DNA from: Oegoconia quadripuncta
Taxonomy: Eukaryota > Arthropoda > Insecta > Lepidoptera > Autostichidae
Assembly (NCBI GenBank): GCA_949316235.1
Contig: OX438743.1
Location: forward strand, 17,295,771 to 17,359,770
DNA length: 64,000 nt
Reading direction: 5' to 3'
Notes under the pieces: model-generated
Databases searched by the model: none
What the model was told of the DNA's origin: nothing
What the model saw: the letters and a program-made list of their open reading frames with translations, nothing else
Shown here: positions 58,304-64,000 of the stretch, in pieces
How positions within the stretch are numbered: position 1 is the stretch's first letter
Layout: every line of letters starts with the position of its first letter
Translations under genes and position numbers: made by a program

Positions 58304-58850
58304 ACTTTGGCATCGCAATATACTTACGAAAACTTAAAGTACGTAAGAAAGAATCTGCATTTGTTTTGGAAAAATTGTGAAATACACAATGTAAATACAA
58401 GATATAAAAATAAACTTGCGGTCCATAGCAGTCGCTTACACAAAGTCACTAAGTTATTCAAGGAACCATGTATACGCTTTTATAATAAGGTTCCGGTAGA
58501 CATTCAAAATTTGCCTTTAAAGAACTTTAAAACAACCATTAAACAGAAACTATGTGCCAAAGGCTATTTTAAAATTTCTGACATCTGAATGATAAGAATG
58601 CGTGGACATGAACCGCTCGGCAATATCCAGTATATTTTATTCTTATTTTTCTTTGTCGAATCATAAATTTAACAATTATTCCAAATTGTATTTATATTGA
58701 CTTATTTAAAAAGAGCAACCCTTGAGTTTCTTGCTCGTTCTTCTCAGGGGAGACTGCCTAGTGAATTAGCAATAACTGTATGTCATGACGATTTCAAATG
58801 TTATTGTTATAACTTACGAAATAAAATATGTTTGATTTTAATTGATGATC
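58304..58850 (+). pseudogene. CR1-like LINE: pol C-terminus and 3' UTR
   Basis: The open stretch to 58588 reads 'YTYENLKYVRKNLHLFWKN', 'NVNTRYKNKLAVHSSRLHKV' and 'CIRFYNKVPVDIQNLP', the C-terminal domain of a CR1-type polymerase common in Lepidoptera. A 3' UTR of about 260 bp follows, with 'gagtttcttgctcgttcttctc' and an AT-rich end 'tttgattttaattga'. The ATG at 58307 is fortuitous; the copy is 5'-truncated. Confidence 0.7.
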
Positions 58851-59299
58851 AGCTGAATTGAGAACTTTCTTTTTTGAAGTAAATAAAAATATAGGCATTC
58901 GCCAGCAACGGTTGTGTGAACAGGTTTATTGCGTCCAACAAATACGCGTTGGTACCAACCATTGGAATATGGACATACGGCTTTACAGCAGAATAATACA
59001 GTCAAATTCAGGTCAAGGGCTTATGTTGTCCGACGATTAAATTGTCAGTCTGTCACTGGTTTAGTCGTTAAAAATAAAATGTTGTCACAGGTAAATCAAC
59101 ATGAGTGGATGATTTAGGAGATCATTTTAAGTTGAGCCTCCTCTTTATCGAACAACACAATTTTATTCGTAAAATAATACCTAATTTTAGTCAATATTAA
59201 TACTTACTTAGAGAGATAGCTTCATTTGGCTCCGCAGTATATTCTCATTCCTAAATTGGAGTACCTGTAATGTTGTTAAGAAATCTTCATTCTCACCAT

Positions 59300-59307
59300 A
59301 TCACAGG
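59300..59307. repeat. 8-bp target-site duplication, left
   Basis: ATCACAGG, repeated at 60050-60057 on the other side of the hAT element. Confidence 0.85.
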
Positions 59308-60049
59308 CAGTGGCGGCTGCGTCTTAAGTTCACTCGTGCGCTGTACTATCAGAATAGATCTAAACCCACCTACCTACTCGTACCTACCAAAACAATTAAT
59401 ACTTAACAAATAATTCTTATGATATGAAAGTACCGCCGTCACGCCGTTAATTACGACGTAAAATCAAGTTAACTAGTTTTGATTTCTACTACACGACTAT
59501 TAAAACTTATTTTCGTCCGAACTAATATGTCCCGTGCGCTTTGCGGAGCGCCCGAGGAGTCCCTATAGTTTCTATGAAGTACGAAGTAAACTGCCTAGCG
59601 CGTGAGACGCAAGATGTTTAGTGTATGAAGGACTTAACAAAAATCCGTCCGCCGCCGTGTTTTACCCAGGATTTATGAAGGCCGAAATATTTCTAGCACG
59701 CGGGAGGTTAGCGTGACCTTGCTCGCATGCTTGACCCGGCCCGTTGCAGATGTCATCGACACGTCCATTTGTTTATTTCGTGAATTTGTTTACGTAATTG
59801 CGAATAATTAGAATAAATGATGGAAAAATGAAATTGTTATCATATATAAATATAATATAAGTGGAGATTGAGGACGATATAGAGGAGGATGGAGCAGTTG
59901 ACGTCTTTCAGCTGATATGAAGATGATGATGATATAATATAAGTAGTTAATGTTGGATAGGTAGCTGAATTTCTGTAAAAATGTTATAAGATACCTATGC
60001 AAGAACCTACCTATGCACCACCTAGTTTTGGAGACACCAGCCGCCACTG
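59308..60049. mobile_element. hAT-type non-autonomous transposon, 742 bp
   Basis: Ends CAGTGGCGGCTGCGTCT and its near complement AGACACCAGCCGCCACTG, with a perfect 8-bp duplication ATCACAGG on both sides, the signature of hAT transposases. No transposase frame inside. The interior includes a GC-rich patch ('tgcgctttgcggagcgcccg', about 59535) and an AT-rich right part. The perfect duplication suggests a fairly recent insertion. The mobilising transposase is not in this window. Confidence 0.85.
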
Positions 60050-60057
60050 ATCACAGG

Positions 60058-61609
60058 ACATCTACGGCTAAACATAAACCTCCTCTATAGATTTCCAGAG
60101 CGGCCATTGGAAGCGGCCCTCATTCAGAAACTTGATTAGCTCGTTAGTCCACATTATGTGCTGCGCTGGGACACTTTCGTCTTTCCACATTGAGGTGTTT
60201 GGGACGAAAAGATATTGATTTCCTCATCACCCAGTGCGTTGTTGTTTTTCATCTCTTGAAGGGTCTTCCTGATTCTTCGGTATTGTGCAGGGTTATCTTA
60301 ACTCGTGGGGTGGAGCCCGAACTGCAAATAGATTAGCGACCGAGGTATGGTACCTTTCAATCGCTCTCAATACTTCTGCTCTCTGTCGTTGCTCTGTCGT
60401 TGCTCTGTCGTCCTCCTTCTTCAGCGTAGTCAATAGACTGTAAATTGCAAACACTTTTGTGCATTTGATTCACTCTATTGAGCTGCTGATATACTTCAGC
60501 ACCCTTGGATGTCTGCAGCGCCATCTAACGATGTTCTGCCATAAGGCCGAAGGGGCTTTAGAGAGCTTTTGCAGTCTAAAAAAATTTTACCTAACCGTAT
60601 GGACAGCTTCTACCAATCTGTCATTTATTTCGTCCGGTTAAACACAGCCCTTCAGGCAATCCAAGGGATTTCACAATTTCAGTTAAAAGTTTTCGGGATT
60701 CTGGGAATGGGCGCGAGAAGATCGGAGCATATACGTCATCAAACTAGACCTTTCGAGTTTCTCATTAACATTCAATGTGCCTCTTGCCATTCGGTGATTG
60801 CTGCCGGTTTTCATCATGTTTATCACGGCGACATTATCAAATAACTCTTTCTAGTCAAGATGAAGTCTATTTAAGATCTTTTGAGCCAAGACTAACTAGT
60901 AAAGCTCGTCAAGAAATGTAGAAGCCACCGTTATCACTTTATGTATTTCCGTTATTCCAAGAATACATTTATTCCCATCAGGCAATAGTCTAATGGGAAT
61001 AAATATATTTTTGGAATAAAGAGAATACAGATCCCTTTCCAAGGACAATCCTTGAAAATAACCGGCATTAAATTAAGTGCGAATTGCTTCTCTTTACGTG
61101 ACTATTCTAAGGCGGGATCTGTCAGTATTCTGGCCATCTTAGCCCTAAAAGGGAATCACAGACGTAGTTTGCGAAGAGGTTTAGGCTGAGTTCATCTGCA
61201 TACTTAATTTTTTTAATTTTAAATTTCTATATCTCCTTATTTCGAATCTACGCGGTTGAAATCGTGAGCGGATATATTTTTAAAATTTTAGTTATTTTAA
61301 GAACACAAACAGTCAAAGCATAATGCAAGAAGCATACTGTTAACATAATAATTCTTTGACAAACAGTGTTCAGTTACAAAAAACAAATTTATTTGACACC
61401 ATCAGGAATACTATTAGAGACAAATATATGTACAATGGACCACGGACAACCTCAGCTCAGACAATCCAGACTTCTCTGAACACTAGATTTTTAAAATGTA
61501 ACTATTGTATTCTTGTGCAGTAAATTGTACTGCATTAGAATGACACTCGATACTTGCTATAAATACAAAGGTGTTTAGAAAATCAAAATAGAAGAAGGAT
61601 ATATCTAGT
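60058..61609. other. Gene-free stretch
   Basis: An 11-bp repeat 'gctctgtcgtt' occurs about three times at 60379-60413. A two-step hairpin lies at about 60951-61020 (TTATTCCAA, ATTTATTCCCAT and their complements). The 91-codon frame 60569-60844 has no recognisable motif. Confidence 0.45.
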
Positions 61610-61611
61610 TA

Positions 61612-63649
61612 TACAGGCTGTGGTTTTAAACAGTCTCCATATTATACGAAAGTCTACAACAAATAGTATAAATTGTGATAAATGTGCTTAAAACTATTAA
61701 ATAACAAATTAACAACATGGTCAGTGCCCTATTCATCTTGTGAGGTTTTATGCTTTATACCAAAATTTGCGTATACTAGCCCAGAGGGTCGACGAACGAC
61801 CGATACAATAAAGTCAACGAACATAAACATTTCGATCGTCTAGTGCTGTGTGGTGTCGGCACATAAAAAGAATAGCACCAACCTCTTCCCGTGGATGTCT
61901 TAAAATGCGACTAAGGGACTTTCCATAAAAACATCCATAGATTTGCAGGTTTTAACGGCGATGGGCTCACCCCCTGTCACGTGTGCATTTCTGTGAAACA
62001 TGGATGTTGTTTCAAGCATTAATCTTTTAATGTTTGGAACACCCAAACGCTTCGTTTGGGATGTCTCTGACCACCCCATTTGGGATAGAGGTCGTGACTT
62101 TATGTATGTATGTATACCCATTGCGTAGTTTCCTTCTCTCCCAAATTACCAATAGTGTTGAAGCCAAGTAATGTTGATTAGATTTTTTTTATTGGTACGT
62201 GTAGCGTACCGACATAAAGACATTTAGAGGTTGAGGTGTTCGAAATAAAATTTAAGGTTGTAGGTACTTACGTAATGTGACTTATGTTACTCGTAACAAC
62301 TGCTCAAAATGTGCGCCTCCACGAGCAATACACAGTTCGGCACGTCGCCTAGAGTTTTCTTTTAATTTTCGTAAAACGTAAACGTTTTCGTTAACCGTTT
62401 CAAAGGCAGACACGACTCGCGAACGCAATTGCACTACACTGGTAATTTCCTCGTTGTACACTAGTCTTTTCACATCACCCCATAAATAAAAGTCTAAAGG
62501 TGTAAGGTCCGGAGACCGAGGAGGCCAAGCCACTGGACTACCACGTCCCACCCACTGTGCTCCAAACGTATCATTCAGGTAGTTGCGCACAATGTTACCG
62601 TAATGTGGTGGTGCACCGTCCTGCTGGTAGTACAAGTCTCTGTGGAGTGCCAATGGGATATCCATCAGCATCTCATCGACAACCTGATGCAGCAGATCCA
62701 GGTAGGAAAGGCTGGTGAGACGACCTTCTATAAAATAAGGTCCTAATAAATGGGTGCCGATAATACCAGCCCATACGTTCAAACTAAAACGAGTTTGGAA
62801 CGAGTCGTTTTTGGTCACATGAGGGTTGTGCTCCCTGTGCGCCCACCAGTGTTCATTATGCACTTTGTAAACGCCAACCCGCGTGAATAGCGCCTCGTCG
62901 GTCCACAAAATGTTCACATGCTGATGTTCGAGGAGCCATCTACAAAACTCGACTCGGCCGACGTTATCAGTGGGCAGCAAATCCTGAACTCGTCGAAAAT
63001 GGAACGGGTGCTGCTGGTTCTTCTTCAATAGGCGCCAAACTATGGTATGATCCAGGCCGAAGCGACGACCAGCTTCACGTGTACTGGCGCGGGGCTCATC
63101 CTCAAAAAACTGCAGGATCTGCTCTTGTACGTCGACGGGCAGGCCCACGTTGCCACGCCCACTAGCATGCGCTGGAACTGCAAACTGCCCGTAGTCGAGC
63201 AGGCGTTGTGTAGCAGCCAGCATTGTTTCCCGTGACGGCGTCGGACGATCCGGGTACCTCTCCGCGTACATGCGTACTGCTGCACTCAAGCTGTCACTAT
63301 GTTAGAGTAACGCGACATTTTATTTTAAGCAAAATTTACGAAAGTCGTACCACGTGTGCTTGTGCTTTCGCGGTGGCGGCAGCGGGCAGGCTAACCGGAG
63401 TTTAGCGAAGTCGCTTGCATACCCGCGCGGCGCGTGCGGCCGTAGATGGCGACAAAGAAGCCGGTCTCTTTGTCGGCGCTGGCTAGGTGGCGTGTGGCGG
63501 CAGCGTGGGAATTTGAACTTGCCGATACCATAGTGTACGCAAAAAAAATAGATTTTTTTAAGGTATACTTTTTTTAATTGATTTATAATCACTTACAGCA
63601 ATACAATCCCCTCCTTCAATTTGGAGGCTGTTTAAAACCACAGCCTGTA
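61612..63649 (-). mobile_element. Tc1/mariner-superfamily transposon (DD41D type), 2,038 bp
   Basis: 28-bp terminal inverted repeats, 61612-61639 and 63622-63649, with one mismatch (TACAGGCTGTGG... at the left). TA lies on both outer sides (61610-61611 and 63650-63651). It contains one large transposase frame on the reverse strand. The 640 bp between transposase stop and left end include a piece of the 'cttcccgtggatgtcttaaa' lepidopteran repeat (about 61885-62110), probably a later insertion. Confidence 0.85.
62282..63271 (-). CDS. DD41D-type transposase, N-terminus damaged
   Basis: Cut-and-paste transposase, acting in the nucleus on the inverted repeats around it. The ATG at 63271 gives 329 residues; the frame is open six codons further up without an ATG. 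In order: N-terminal helix-turn-helix of the DUF4817 kind (MYAERYPDRPTPSRETMLAA), a second DNA-binding part (STREAGRRFGLDHTIVWRLL), then the RNase-H-like core with ILWTDEALF, YYQQDGAPPHY and SPDLTPLDFYLWG. Between the Asp of QQDG and the Asp of PLDF I count 41 residues, the spacing known from rosa/Visitor-type elements, so all three catalytic acids are present. Just upstream, in another frame, an ATG at 63318 opens MSRYSNIVTA and a stop. This looks like the family's true N-terminus cut off by a deletion and frameshift. Confidence 0.8.
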   Translation of the reverse strand: MYAERYPDRPTPSRETMLAATQRLLDYGQFAVPAHASGRGNVGLPVDVQEQILQFFEDEPRASTREAGRRFGLDHTIVWRLLKKNQQHPFHFRRVQDLLPTDNVGRVEFCRWLLEHQHVNILWTDEALFTRVGVYKVHNEHWWAHREHNPHVTKNDSFQTRFSLNVWAGIIGTHLLGPYFIEGRLTSLSYLDLLHQVVDEMLMDIPLALHRDLYYQQDGAPPHYGNIVRNYLNDTFGAQWVGRGSPVAWPPRSPDLTPLDFYLWGDVKRLVYNEEITSVVQLRSRVVSAFETVNENVYVLRKLKENSRRRAELCIARGGAHFEQLLRVT

Positions 63650-63651
63650 TA

Positions 63652-64000
63652 GACACATAACAAGATCTCACGACATATCCCGATCATAGGAGAACTGTAG
63701 TTCATAAACGTGTACACTGATTTACGGTCCATTTTATTTATAGAAAAGCGGAACTTAAGCTCTTTCGGAGCAATATTAATGCTTGCTATCGCATCTCATT
63801 AGACGCAATACGACAACGAAAGCTTATCTAAGATTTTTTTGTATACAATATAATTGTTTCCTCCCTCATATATTCATGAAACAATTTTGCAGGATTAAAA
63901 TATGAAATACGGGAATTTCTTTATTACAATAAAGACTCGCTATAAAGCTGTAAAATTTTGCCCCCAGTAGCACCAAGAATTAAGGTCAGTAATTAAATGG
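63652..64000. other. Gene-free stretch at the window end
   Basis: AT-rich; no frame, repeat end or motif that I can name. Confidence 0.5.

Overview
The window looks like a stretch of insect genome, most probably from a moth or butterfly. It is AT-rich and gene-poor. It holds repeats I recognise from lepidopteran genomes: two tRNA-derived SINE families, the short repeat built around 'cccactgcaggg', RTE-like and CR1/jockey-like LINE pieces, mariner and hAT elements, and GC-rich LINE tails with poly(A). There are no operons, bacterial promoters, CRISPR arrays, rRNA genes or convincing free-standing tRNA genes. Family names rest on recognition and hand translation, not on database searches.

Layout. 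1-4540: repeat debris, an antisense reverse-transcriptase fragment (972-1181) and a full SINE (4198-4526). 4545-16427: one LTR retrotransposon of 11.9 kb flanked by the 4-bp target-site duplication ATGC. Its LTRs are extraordinarily long (3' LTR 4,399 bp; 5' LTR 3,539 bp after an internal deletion). Its 3.9-kb interior has no gag or pol gene, only a 46-codon remnant resembling reverse transcriptase. This resembles the LARD type of non-autonomous element known from plants. Each LTR carries a well-spaced TATA/initiator promoter and a six-fold tandem array whose units contain a tRNA B-box-like motif. 16428-31200: SINEs (one nested in another), a 438-bp pure (TTATA)n array, RTE fragments, a tandem pair of 404-bp units and a cluster of CTTGAG motifs. 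31200-33300: a TIR element whose long terminal repeat was split by a second palindromic element. 33300-42300: more SINEs, a 14-bp-TSD retroposon, a foldback element and a 113-bp near-perfect palindrome inside a SINE.

42309-42865 is the only convincing host gene: a single-exon transcription unit with TATA box, ORF and AATAAA, encoding an 85-residue secreted peptide. 43000-53000: RTE and other LINE pseudogenes and SINEs. 53817-54735: an internally deleted mariner. 57382-57508: a 127-bp dead-on-arrival LINE insertion with a 10-bp TSD. 58307-58850: a CR1-like 3' end. 59308-60049: a hAT-type non-autonomous element with an 8-bp TSD. 61612-63649: a Tc1/mariner-superfamily transposon with TIRs and a transposase whose catalytic spacing counts as DD41D, long and open but damaged at its extreme N-terminus.

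No set of genes here forms a pathway. The region is a nested archive of transposition, and most longer open frames are accidents of repeats. The best candidate for something little described is the giant-LTR element.
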